Position numbers and translations under genes: made by a program. Below are positions 16,035 through 23,091 of a DNA stretch of 31,710 nucleotides, in pieces; position 1 is the stretch's first letter; each line of letters opens with the position of its first letter. The notes beneath the pieces are model-generated. The model had not been told where the DNA came from, ran no database searches, and saw only the letters and a list, made by a program, of their open reading frames with translations. The stretch lies in assembly GCF_049059935.1 (NCBI RefSeq), contig NZ_JBMGQR010000054.1, forward strand, positions 1 to 31,710, written 5' to 3'. Source of the DNA: JAURVT01 sp049059935 (GTDB lineage: Bacteria > Actinomycetota > Actinomycetes > Propionibacteriales > Nocardioidaceae).

Positions 16035-16850
16035 CTAGGGGTGGTGCGGGTCGTCGACGCGGCGCACGAGCGTGATGCCGTCCCTCAGCGGGACGACGAC
16101 CTGCTCGACCCGGGGGTCGTCGGTGACCTGGCGGTTGAAGGCGGCGATCGCGTCGCCGTTGGGGGTGGGGTCACCGGTCCACGGCTGACCCTGCATGAGG
16201 GTGTTGTCGACGGCGACGAGCCCGCCGTCGGCGAGCAGCCCGCCGCCGAGGACGGCCTCCAGGTAGCCGGTGTAGCCGGCCTTGTCGGCGTCGACGAACA
16301 CGAGGTCGAACGTCCGGCCCTCCTCGACGAGCGCCGCGAGGGTCTGCGCGGCCGGACCCACCCGGACGTCGATGCGTCCGCCGCAGGCGGCGGCGTCGAA
16401 CGACTCCTGCGCGAACGCCGCCACCTCCGGGTCCAGCTCGCACGCGACGACCTCGCCGCCCGCGGGGAGCGACTCGGCCATCGCGAGCGAGGAGTACCCG
16501 GTGAACATGCCGACGTCGAGCACGCGCGTGGCGCGGGTGGCCGTCACGAGGAAGGACAGGAACCGCCCCTCGACGTGGCCCGACAGCATCTCGGCCTCCA
16601 GCGTGCCGGCCCACGGCGCGGCCGCCGTGCGGGCGGCGAGGTGCGCGAGGTCCGACGACTCCGGGGTGGTGTGCTCGGCCACGTACGGGTCGAGCCCCAC
16701 GGCGAGGTCCCGGACCGAGCGCAGCTCGTCACGCAGACCCGTGTCGTCGCCCTCGTCCAGGCGACGGCACAGGTCGTCGAGGCGCTGCGCCAGGATCCCG
16801 TGCGGGGTCACCGGACGCAGCGCGGCCGGCGCGCTGCTCGTCGACGTCAT
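16035..16850 (-). CDS. mysB: MysB: O-methyltransferase making 4-deoxygadusol
   Basis: A 271-residue SAM-dependent O-methyltransferase of the class I, CCoAMT-like family, predicted to methylate desmethyl-4-deoxygadusol to 4-deoxygadusol. Segments shared with cyanobacterial MysB include EAEMLSGHVEGRFLSFLV, the SAM-binding glycine motif RVLDVGMFTGYSSLAMAE, VACELDPEVAAFA, LVFVDADKAGY and VDNTLMQGQPW, ending in VVPLRDGITLVRRV. D in VDADK and DN in VDNT are the usual metal-binding positions. The ATG at 16850 lies 4 nt after the mysA stop. Its own stop is 8 nt before the dioxygenase start. The upstream open frame overlaps mysA and is not used. Confidence 0.93.
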   Translation of the reverse strand: MTSTSSAPAALRPVTPHGILAQRLDDLCRRLDEGDDTGLRDELRSVRDLAVGLDPYVAEHTTPESSDLAHLAARTAAAPWAGTLEAEMLSGHVEGRFLSFLVTATRATRVLDVGMFTGYSSLAMAESLPAGGEVVACELDPEVAAFAQESFDAAACGGRIDVRVGPAAQTLAALVEEGRTFDLVFVDADKAGYTGYLEAVLGGGLLADGGLVAVDNTLMQGQPWTGDPTPNGDAIAAFNRQVTDDPRVEQVVVPLRDGITLVRRVDDPHHP

Positions 16851-16854
16851 CGGC

Positions 16855-18087
16855 TCACGGCGCCGCGACGACGGGGGCGGTGCGGGGACGCATGAACGCG
16901 TCGACGCCCTCTCCCCCGCGGGGCAGGGCCGCAGCCAGCTCACGGTGCAGCGTGAGCGCGGACTCCAGCTCGGCGTCGTCGACGTCGTTCATGAACACGC
17001 ACTCGCCGAGCGGCTGCGGCGCGGCCGCGCGGAGCAGGCCGTTGCGCGTCTGCAGGATCGACGCCGTCGAGTCCCGCAGCAGGTCCGCGGTGAGGTACGG
17101 GCTGTCGAGCGTCAGTCCGAGCCGGCTGAACAGCGCCAGGACGCGGTCGCGGTCGTCCTCGGAGATGTAGCCGCGCGAGGCCGCGAGCGTGGTGGAGTAG
17201 GCCATGTCGACGCTGATCGCGTGTCCGTGGAAGTACGGCACCTCGGGCGTCAGCTCGAGCGTCGGGCTCCACGTGTGGCCGAAGGCGATGACGCGGTCGA
17301 GGTCGAGCTCGGCCAGGTTGGGCACCTCCAACCGCAGCATGGTGTGGATCGCGTCGTCGGTGACCTGGTCGGCGATCTTGCGGATCTCCTCGCTGCCGCC
17401 GAGGTGGCCGAAGCGGGTGGCCAGCAGCTCCTCGCCGTGCTCGTCCAGCAGGTCGAACACGGTGCGGTTGGCGACCACGGCGATCTTGATCAGCTCGGCC
17501 ATGCCGTTGCGCACCTGGTCCTCGCCGAGCGAGGCCAGGAAGGAGAAGTCCAGGAACACCGTGGACGACGCGTGGTAGGCGCCGAGGCGGTTCTTGGCCT
17601 TGCCGTGGTTGACCGCCACCTTGATCGACACGCTCGCGTCGATCAGGCCGATCAGCGTGGTGGGGATGCGGATGTACGGCGTCGAGCGCTTGTAGGACGC
17701 GCACGCGAACCCGGCGACGTCGGTCACCAGGCCGCCGCCCACCACGAGCACGGGCTCGGTGCGGAGCAGCCCGAACGCGGAGATCGCGTCGACGATCATC
17801 TCGAGCGTGCCGAGCGTCTTGTCCTTCTCGGTGATGGCCACCGGGACGATCGTCAGCGACAGGCCGTGCTGCTCGAAGTACGCGCGGATGGCGTCCTCGT
17901 GGATCGTCAGCACGTTCTCGTCGACGACGGCCAGGCAGCGGCCGAACGGGCGGTAGCTGTCGGCGAGCTGGGTGTTCTGCGGCGCGAACACGCCGTCGAC
18001 CGGGACGAGGCTGTACTCGATCTTCTCGTAGGCCTCGACGTGGAAGCCGCCGTCGGTGCGCGTGACGGTGGCGGGGGGCTGGTTCAT
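16855..18087 (-). CDS. mysA: MysA: desmethyl-4-deoxygadusol synthase (SH7P cyclase)
   Basis: A 410-residue sugar phosphate cyclase of the dehydroquinate synthase fold, predicted to convert sedoheptulose 7-phosphate to desmethyl-4-deoxygadusol, the first committed MAA step. Length and sequence match cyanobacterial DDG synthases closely as I recall them: NRLGAYHAS, VRNGMAELIKIAVVA, LEVPNLAELDLDRVIAFGHT, and the ending LPRGGEGVDAF. Metal ligands E198, H271 and H287 and the NAD-binding GGGLVTDVAGF (117-127) are present. The adjacent mysB, mysC and mysD separate it from dehydroquinate synthase and from the valiolone-forming EEVS/EVS branches. The ATG at 18087 has AAGGAG 6-7 nt upstream. It follows the HAD-like gene by 29 nt. 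Confidence 0.94.
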   Translation of the reverse strand: MNQPPATVTRTDGGFHVEAYEKIEYSLVPVDGVFAPQNTQLADSYRPFGRCLAVVDENVLTIHEDAIRAYFEQHGLSLTIVPVAITEKDKTLGTLEMIVDAISAFGLLRTEPVLVVGGGLVTDVAGFACASYKRSTPYIRIPTTLIGLIDASVSIKVAVNHGKAKNRLGAYHASSTVFLDFSFLASLGEDQVRNGMAELIKIAVVANRTVFDLLDEHGEELLATRFGHLGGSEEIRKIADQVTDDAIHTMLRLEVPNLAELDLDRVIAFGHTWSPTLELTPEVPYFHGHAISVDMAYSTTLAASRGYISEDDRDRVLALFSRLGLTLDSPYLTADLLRDSTASILQTRNGLLRAAAPQPLGECVFMNDVDDAELESALTLHRELAAALPRGGEGVDAFMRPRTAPVVAAP

Positions 18088-18116
18088 GCGTGCTCCTTGG
18101 GGGTCGAGGGGGCCGG

Positions 18117-18782
18117 TCAGGCGGCGCGGCCGGACGGCGACAGGGCGGCGGGGTCGAGGTGGTCGACGACGCTCGCGGCCTCGCCGAAGTCGTGCGAGGC
18201 GGTGTTGGCGTTGGGGAACGCCACGCAGCTGACGCCGGCGGCCTGGGCCGCCTGGACGCCTCCGACGTTGTCCTCGACGGCGACGGCGCCGTCGGCTGTC
18301 TCGCCGAGCTGCTCGAGCGCGTACAGGTACGAGGCGGGGTCGGGCTTGGACTCCCCGACCACCGAGGAGTCGACGACGAGGTCGAAGTCGTCGCGCGTCA
18401 GGTCGGGCAGCGACGCGAGGAGGGCCTCGACGTTCTCGGGGGACGTGGTGGTGACGAGGGCGATCTTCGCGCCCTCGTCCTTGGCGGCCCTGAGCGACTC
18501 GACGACGCCGGGGCGCGCGGTGCTGCCCGACTCGGCGAGCCGGCGCTGGAAGATCTCGGACTTGCTCTGGTGGACGGCCGCGGCGTCGACGTCCTGGCCG
18601 CGCTCGGCGGCGTAGGCGCTGATGCGGTCGGCGCCGCCGTTGCCGCGGAGCATCTGGACGTAGTCGTCGCGGTCCCAGGTCCAGTCCAGTCCGTGGGCGG
18701 CGAACGCCTCGTTGAAGGACTCTCGCTGGAGCTCGGAGGTGTCGGCGAGGGTGCTGATGGAGCCGAACAGCAGTGCGGTCAC
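18117..18782 (-). CDS. HAD-fold protein lacking motif I aspartates
   Basis: A 221-residue protein of the CbbY/Gph-like HAD branch, first in the MAA operon and 29 nt before mysA. Motifs II-IV look intact: IALVTTTS, the lysine in GESKPDP, and VAVEDNVGG. In motif I, where active enzymes have DxDGT, this protein reads FGSISTLAD near its N-terminus, so both the nucleophile Asp and the acid/base Asp are missing. It is therefore probably not a normal phosphatase, but may bind a sugar phosphate or have a regulatory role. I recall similar FGSIG-type HAD homologues in other bacteria, so the change may define a subfamily. The GTG at 18782 (GAGG about 10 nt upstream) is the only start keeping motif I. 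Confidence 0.82.
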   Translation of the reverse strand: MTALLFGSISTLADTSELQRESFNEAFAAHGLDWTWDRDDYVQMLRGNGGADRISAYAAERGQDVDAAAVHQSKSEIFQRRLAESGSTARPGVVESLRAAKDEGAKIALVTTTSPENVEALLASLPDLTRDDFDLVVDSSVVGESKPDPASYLYALEQLGETADGAVAVEDNVGGVQAAQAAGVSCVAFPNANTASHDFGEAASVVDHLDPAALSPSGRAA

Positions 18783-18895
18783 GTGGGTGCCTCGTTCTCG
18801 GGGGGTGTGAAGACCTTCGGGCCTTCGATCGTCTCGGCCCCCCCGCCCCCGCGCCGAAGCACGTGCGTAGGTTCGCTCCCCCGGTCGGGCTCGGC
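18783..18895 (-). promoter_or_regulatory. Leader/promoter region of the MAA operon
   Basis: A 113-bp gap between the OhrR stop and the first MAA operon gene, all on the minus strand. A weak -10-like GACGAT (18828-18833, minus) and a short hairpin (18809-18826; GAAGGCC-CGAA-GGTCTTC on the minus strand, one G-U pair) are present, with a GCACGTGC palindrome at 18859-18866. No strong terminator is seen after ohrR, so read-through into the MAA genes is possible. Confidence in any single element is low. Confidence 0.3.
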
Positions 18896-19363
18896 TCAGA
18901 CGGGCGGGGTGCGCGGGCGCCCGAGGTTCTCCATCAGGGGCCGCAGGATCCCGCGCAGCGTCGCCACCTGGTCCCTGCTGAGACCCATGGCGTCGGTCAT
19001 CTCGGCCTGGATCCGGGCCCCGTGGGGACGCAGCTCCTCCCCCGCCTCGCCCAGCGACACCACGACGGTGCGGCCGTCGACGTCGCCGCGTCGGCGGACG
19101 ACCAGGCCCGTCTGCTCCATCCGCCGCAGCAGCGGGGTGAGGGTGGCGTGGTCGAGCTGGAGGCGGTCGGCGAGCTGGCGGACCGTGCAGGTCGGGTCCG
19201 ACCACAGCACCGTCAGCACCAGGTACTGCGGGTAGGTCAGGCCCGTCTCGGCCAGGACGGACCGGTACGCGGCCGTGACGGCGCGCGACGCCGCGTACAG
19301 GTCGAAGCACAGCAGCGCGTCGACGCCGGTGATGGTCTGGTCGGGCGGCCCCTCGATGGTCAC
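18896..19363 (-). CDS. OhrR-type MarR family redox regulator
   Basis: A 155-residue winged-helix repressor that in this family senses organic hydroperoxides through a single N-terminal cysteine. C19 lies in LLCFDLYAASRAVT, the same context as the reactive Cys15 of Bacillus subtilis OhrR. LTYPQYLVLTVLW, LDHATLTPLLRRMEQTGLV and the wing DVDGRTVVVSL follow the family closely. The GTG at 19363 is preferred because a -10-like TAGCGT lies 7 nt upstream, fitting a leaderless mRNA; a GTG at 19372 is the alternative. It is divergent from an OsmC gene across a palindromic operator, the classical autoregulated arrangement. Downstream on the same strand is the MAA operon. Confidence 0.92.
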   Translation of the reverse strand: MTIEGPPDQTITGVDALLCFDLYAASRAVTAAYRSVLAETGLTYPQYLVLTVLWSDPTCTVRQLADRLQLDHATLTPLLRRMEQTGLVVRRRGDVDGRTVVVSLGEAGEELRPHGARIQAEMTDAMGLSRDQVATLRGILRPLMENLGRPRTPPV

Positions 19364-19370
19364 GGCCCCC

Positions 19371-19376
19371 ACGCTA
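19371..19376 (-). promoter_or_regulatory. -10 box of the ohrR-like gene, leaderless start
   Basis: TAGCGT on the minus strand, 7 nt before the GTG at 19363, so transcription should start at or next to the start codon. The 20-bp operator lies about 33-52 nt upstream of that start, over the expected -35 region. Confidence 0.45.
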
Positions 19377-19395
19377 TCGCGGCCCGGCCGAGGTG

Positions 19396-19415
19396 ATATC
19401 TTGTGCACAAGACAT
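19396..19415. promoter_or_regulatory. Palindromic operator between ohrR-like gene and osmC
   Basis: A perfect 14-bp palindrome TCTTGTGCACAAGA (19399-19412), extending to 20 bp (19396-19415) with one mismatched pair. It lies in the 73-bp gap between the divergent regulator and peroxidase genes and overlaps a candidate -10 (TATCTT, 19397-19402) for osmC. Placement and symmetry fit the binding site of the MarR-family product, repressing both genes until it is oxidised. Confidence 0.75.
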
Positions 19416-19436
19416 TCTCTCTCCCTGGAGGCCCTC

Positions 19437-19880
19437 ATGCCCACTCGTACCGCACGCACCGCCTGGAACGGCACCCTCGAGGCCGGCGCCGGCCAGGTCG
19501 AGCTGTCCAGCTCCAAGGTCGGCACCTACGACGTCTCGTTCCCCAAGCGCGCGGCCGACGACGCCGCCGGCACGACCAGCCCCGAGGAGCTCGTCGCCGC
19601 GGCCCACTCGTCCTGCTACGCGATGCAGCTCTCGGCCCTCATCGCCGAGGCCGGCGGCACCCCGCAGTCGCTCGAGGTCTCCGCCGACGTCTCGCTCGGC
19701 CCGGACAAGGCCGACGGCGGCTTCCGCCTCACCGGCATCGCGCTCACCGTGCGTGGCGAGGTCGAGGGCCTGGACGAGGCCGGCTTCGTCGAGGCGGCCG
19801 AGAAGGCCAAGGCCGGCTGCCCGATCAGCAAGGCGCTCACCGGGGTCGACATCACCCTCGACGCCGCGCTCGAGAGCTGA
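19437..19880 (+). CDS. osmC: OsmC-family organic hydroperoxide peroxidase
   Basis: A 147-residue thiol peroxidase that reduces organic hydroperoxides in the cytoplasm. The two catalytic cysteines are present: C60 in AAHSSCYAMQLS and C128 in KAKAGCPISKAL. TSPEELVAAAH, LEVSADVSLGPDKADGGF and the tail GVDITLDAALES place it nearer OsmC than Ohr. Pairing an OsmC-type enzyme with an OhrR-type regulator is slightly unusual, since OhrR classically controls ohr. The ATG at 19437 has GGAGG 5 nt upstream. It is followed by a hairpin terminator shared with the convergent LLM gene. Confidence 0.93.
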   Translation: MPTRTARTAWNGTLEAGAGQVELSSSKVGTYDVSFPKRAADDAAGTTSPEELVAAAHSSCYAMQLSALIAEAGGTPQSLEVSADVSLGPDKADGGFRLTGIALTVRGEVEGLDEAGFVEAAEKAKAGCPISKALTGVDITLDAALES

Positions 19881-19903
19881 GCGGCACCCCTCACAGACCG
19901 GGG

Positions 19904-19935
19904 CCCGTCGTCACGCGGTCGCGCGTGGCGGCGGG
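19904..19935. terminator. Stem-loop between convergent genes
   Basis: CCCGTCGTCACGC (19904-19916) pairs with GCGTGGCGGCGGG (19923-19935) across a GGTCGC loop. The two mismatches become G-U pairs in the plus-strand RNA. It lies between the stops of osmC (plus) and the LLM gene (minus) and is followed by TCCCTT, with no long U-tract, as is common in high-GC bacteria. Confidence 0.55.
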
Positions 19936-19953
19936 TCCCTTCCACGTGCCCGG

Positions 19954-21051
19954 TCAGGCGTGGACGGGCGACTCGCGCGAGGCCACCGCCTCGCGGACGA
20001 TCGGGATGACCTCGTCGCCGAAGTCGATCGCGTCCTGCAGCGTGTCGTAGCCGCGGGCCGACAGGATGTCGACGCCGAGGTCGACGTACGCCAGGAGCGC
20101 GTCGGCGACCTGCTGGGGCGTGCCGACGAGCGCGTTGGAGTTGCCGGCGCCGCCGGTGGCCTTGGCGGTGCCGGAGTACAGGATCGTGTCGTGGACGTCG
20201 CCGCGCTCGGCGATCTCGAGCAGCCGCTGCGAGCCGGTGTTCTGCGGCGCGGACTCGTCGCCGCGGCGGTAGCGCTGCCCGCCGGCCTTGCGGTCCTCGA
20301 TCCGGCTGACGACGCGGTGCGCCTTGTCCCAGGCCTCGTCCTGCGTCGGGGCGATGATCGGGCGGAACGCGACCTGGATGCGCGGCTGGTCGGGGCGCCC
20401 GGACGCCTCGGCCTCGGCGCGCACGCGGGCGATCTGCTCGGCGGTGTCGGCCAGCGGCTCGCCCCACAGGCAGAACACGTCGGCCTCGGCGGTGCCGATC
20501 GCGTAGGCGGCGTCGGACGAGCCGCCGAACGAGATCCGCGGACGCGGCTGCTGCACCGGGAACACGTCGGAGACGAAGTCGGCGAACCGGTAGTGCTCGC
20601 CGTCGAAGTCGAACGGCTCGTGCTCGGTCCAGGCCCGCTTGAGGATCTGGATGTACTCGCCGGTGCGGCCGTAGCGCTCGTCCTTGGTCAGGACGTCGCC
20701 CTCGCGCCGCTGCTCGTGGTCGCTGCCGCCGGTGATGACGTGCACCTGCATGCGGCCGGCCGACGCGTGGTCGAGCGTGGCGAACGTCTTGGCGGCGAAC
20801 GTCGGGATCGACAGGTTGGGCCGGTGCGCGACGAGCACCTGAAGCGTCTCGGTGTGCGCGGCGATCCAGGCCGCGGCCTGCGCCGGGTCGGGCGAGCCCG
20901 AGCCGTACGCGGTGAGCACGCGGTCCCAGCCGTGCTCCTCGTGCGCGCGGGCGAGCGCGATCGTGTAGGCCGGATCGAAGCTGCCGCCGCTGCGCGGGTT
21001 CGTCTCCGAGCCGTCGTTGGTGGCACCCATGCCCAGGAACTCGATCGGCAT
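19954..21051 (-). CDS. LLM-class flavin monooxygenase, SsuD-like
   Basis: A 365-residue luciferase-like, FMNH2-dependent monooxygenase resembling alkanesulfonate monooxygenases (SsuD) and related enzymes that oxidise sulfur- or nitrogen-containing small molecules. Visible segments include VLTAYGSGSPDP, LVAHRPNLSIPTFAAKTFATLDHAS, GRMQVHVITGG with SDHEQRREGD after it, YGRTGEYIQILKRAW, and PRISFGGSSDAAYAIG. The ATG at 21051 lies 2 nt after the stop of the large FAD/NAD(P)-binding gene, with AGAGG within that gene's end, so the two form an operon and may act as a two-component redox pair. No flavin reductase of the usual SsuE type is nearby. Substrate unknown. Confidence 0.88.
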   Translation of the reverse strand: MPIEFLGMGATNDGSETNPRSGGSFDPAYTIALARAHEEHGWDRVLTAYGSGSPDPAQAAAWIAAHTETLQVLVAHRPNLSIPTFAAKTFATLDHASAGRMQVHVITGGSDHEQRREGDVLTKDERYGRTGEYIQILKRAWTEHEPFDFDGEHYRFADFVSDVFPVQQPRPRISFGGSSDAAYAIGTAEADVFCLWGEPLADTAEQIARVRAEAEASGRPDQPRIQVAFRPIIAPTQDEAWDKAHRVVSRIEDRKAGGQRYRRGDESAPQNTGSQRLLEIAERGDVHDTILYSGTAKATGGAGNSNALVGTPQQVADALLAYVDLGVDILSARGYDTLQDAIDFGDEVIPIVREAVASRESPVHA

Positions 21052-21053
21052 CT

Positions 21054-22952
21054 CTAGGACCTCTTCGTGGTGGTGACCGGCGCGGGACGCGCGGCGGTGG
21101 CGAGCGCGACGACGTCGCGGGCGACGACGTCGGCCTGGCGGTGGACCGGGCCGTTCGACCCCGGTCGGGCGAAGGCCGCCACCGGGGCGGTGGTGTGCAT
21201 GCCGAGGGCGAGCAGCCAGGGGTGCGCGGCGCCATCAGCGTCGACGACGTGCGCGCCGGCGTCGACCACGACGCGACCGGTGGGGACCTCGGACCCGTCG
21301 TCGGCGACGAGACGCTGGGCCTGCAGGTCGCCCCGGTCGCGCAGCGCGGCGAGCATCACGTCACGGGTGCGGGTGACGTCGGGCGCGGGCACCGTGGCCT
21401 CGACGAGGGCCCGCGCGCGCACCTCCCCCGGAATGGTGCGCGAGGTGGCGACGACCTCGTGGGTGTCGGGGTCGACGTCCACCTCGAGCCCCGCGCCGAG
21501 GAAGTCGACGATGCCGGCCTCGTGCAGGGCGAGCAGCTGCTCGAGCCGGTCGGGCGGAGGCCCGCTCGCGTAGTAGCTGAAGAAGCCGAACCAGCGCTGG
21601 TCGAAGTCGCGCAGCCGCGAGGAGACGCTCGTGGTGGGCGACGCGAGCACCGGCCCGAGCGCGCCCAGGGTGCGCAGAAGCCCGTGGAACAGCCCGAGGT
21701 CGGCGCTGTGACGGGGATCGGTGCGGCGGTCGACGTCCGCGCGCACCCGGGCGGCGACGTGCTCGCCGAGCGCCTCGACGTCGGGCAGCCTCAGCCCCGC
21801 GAGCGGACGGTCGTCGGCGCGCAGGTCGAGCCGGTCGTCGGGGTCGGGCACGGCCCACGCGAGCAGGTCCTCGAGCGCGGTGCTGCCGAACGGCTCGTGC
21901 TCGAGCGCGGCGTCGAGGTCGGCCCACGCGACGGCCACGCGGTCGGGGTGGCCGAGGGCGAGCTCGCGGTAGTACGACCAGGTGAGCTCGCGCTCGACCA
22001 GCGGCCAGACGTGCTCGGCGAGGTCGAGCCGGTCGTGCTCGGCGACCAGCCCGGCGACGACGTCGGGGGTCAGGAAGCGCGGGCCGTCGGGGAGCCCGGC
22101 GACGAGGCGGTACATCGGCTTGCAGTGGAACGGGACGCCGCGACGCGACCCGACGAGCAGGTGCGGCTCACGTCCCGACGGCTCGTAGCGCAGGCGGTCG
22201 CCGGTGCCGGTGCGGTGGAACGCGCCGCCGCGCCCCTCGGTGAGCAGCACCATCACGTCGACGAAGCCGAGGCCGAGCCCGCGCACCACGACGTCCTCGC
22301 CCGCCGGCACCGACGACAGGTCCAGGTCGGCGCCGTACCCGGGCCCGACGAACACGCCGCCGCCGGCCTCGATCTCATGGGCGAGCCGGCCCGCCTCGGC
22401 GGTGGGCTCCTGGTCGACGTGGCTGGTCAGCAGGACGACTGCGGCCGCGTCCAGGCTCGTCCCGTCGGCGAGCACGACGCTGCGCCGGCCGTCCTGGTCG
22501 CGCACGTCGACGGCCTTCTGCGCGTGCTCGACGACGCGGACGTGCGCCGGCAGGCTCTCGACCGCCCGTCGGTACGTCCGGTCGAAGTAGGCCGCCGAGA
22601 GCCGGCGGGTGGGGAACTCGAGACGGCCGATCTCGCGGGCCTCGGCCTCCAGGGCGTCGTCACCCAGGTCGCCGGGACGCAGCAGCGTCAGCCAGTCGGC
22701 GAGCGACGGGCCCGCGTCGCCGTCGGTGTGGACGGTGAGGTCCTCGGCGGTGGTGTTGAGCCGCAGCAGGTCGGACTGATCGTCCCGCCAGATCCGTCCG
22801 GCACCCTTCGGGTGCGGGTCGACCAGGTGCACCTCGAACGGCGTGGTCGTCGACGCCGCGTGCGCCGCGATCCGTCCCAGCAGCACCAGGCTCCGTGGCC
22901 CCGCGCCCACCAGCACCACCCGGCGGGGGGCGTGCGGGGTGTCGGCGGCCAT
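21054..22952 (-). CDS. Large FAD/NAD(P)-binding oxidoreductase-like protein
   Basis: A 632-residue flavoprotein-like protein with an N-terminal dinucleotide fold (VVLVGAGPRSLVLLGRI, residues about 12-28), a WRDDQSDLLRLNTTAEDLTVH region and a second nucleotide-binding stretch VVVRGLGLGFVDVMVLL. It resembles the FAD-NAD(P)-binding family (NAD_binding_9 type, sometimes labelled HpyO-like), whose members are little characterised. It shares a transcript with the LLM monooxygenase, so it may supply reduced flavin or act on the same substrate; this is inference. The ATG at 22952 follows a -10-like TAGGCT by exactly 6 nt, indicating a leaderless mRNA. C-terminal third (about 450-632) has no feature I can name. 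Confidence 0.8.
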   Translation of the reverse strand: MAADTPHAPRRVVLVGAGPRSLVLLGRIAAHAASTTTPFEVHLVDPHPKGAGRIWRDDQSDLLRLNTTAEDLTVHTDGDAGPSLADWLTLLRPGDLGDDALEAEAREIGRLEFPTRRLSAAYFDRTYRRAVESLPAHVRVVEHAQKAVDVRDQDGRRSVVLADGTSLDAAAVVLLTSHVDQEPTAEAGRLAHEIEAGGGVFVGPGYGADLDLSSVPAGEDVVVRGLGLGFVDVMVLLTEGRGGAFHRTGTGDRLRYEPSGREPHLLVGSRRGVPFHCKPMYRLVAGLPDGPRFLTPDVVAGLVAEHDRLDLAEHVWPLVERELTWSYYRELALGHPDRVAVAWADLDAALEHEPFGSTALEDLLAWAVPDPDDRLDLRADDRPLAGLRLPDVEALGEHVAARVRADVDRRTDPRHSADLGLFHGLLRTLGALGPVLASPTTSVSSRLRDFDQRWFGFFSYYASGPPPDRLEQLLALHEAGIVDFLGAGLEVDVDPDTHEVVATSRTIPGEVRARALVEATVPAPDVTRTRDVMLAALRDRGDLQAQRLVADDGSEVPTGRVVVDAGAHVVDADGAAHPWLLALGMHTTAPVAAFARPGSNGPVHRQADVVARDVVALATAARPAPVTTTKRS

Positions 22953-22958
22953 GGCTCC

Positions 22959-22964
22959 AGCCTA
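22959..22964 (-). promoter_or_regulatory. -10 box, leaderless promoter of the FAD/LLM operon
   Basis: TAGGCT on the minus strand ends 6 nt before the ATG at 22952, so the transcript should begin at the start codon. The 22965-23029 stretch upstream holds no gene. Confidence 0.5.
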
Positions 22965-23029
22965 GGCAAACTCGAGCAAGTCGCTGGACTGAGTCGCCAG
23001 GTGAGACGGCCGGTGTCCCCCTCCGTCCG

Positions 23030-23087
23030 CGATCCGATGGGTTCGCGGGGTTCTCGGCGCCGGGAACCCCGTCAACCCTCCGGATCG
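23030..23087 (-). terminator. Long two-part stem-loop terminator
   Basis: The outer arms CGATCCGATGGGTT (23030-23043) and AACCCTCCGGATCG (23074-23087) pair at 12 of 14 positions. The inner arms CGGGGTTC (23046-23053) and GAACCCCG (23064-23071) pair perfectly. It begins 4 nt after the stop of the secreted-protein gene on the minus strand, so it most likely ends that transcript and insulates the downstream FAD/LLM operon. Confidence 0.65.
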
Positions 23088-23091
23088 TCGG

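Noticed and set aside
16855..18087. 3-dehydroquinate synthase or valiolone synthase (EEVS)
   Set aside because: Length 410, the ending LPRGGEGVDAF and the adjacent mysB/mysC/mysD fit desmethyl-4-deoxygadusol synthase better.
18868..18873. TAGGTT as a plus-strand promoter
   Set aside because: It would read antisense into the ohrR-like gene with no downstream plus-strand gene; probably chance.
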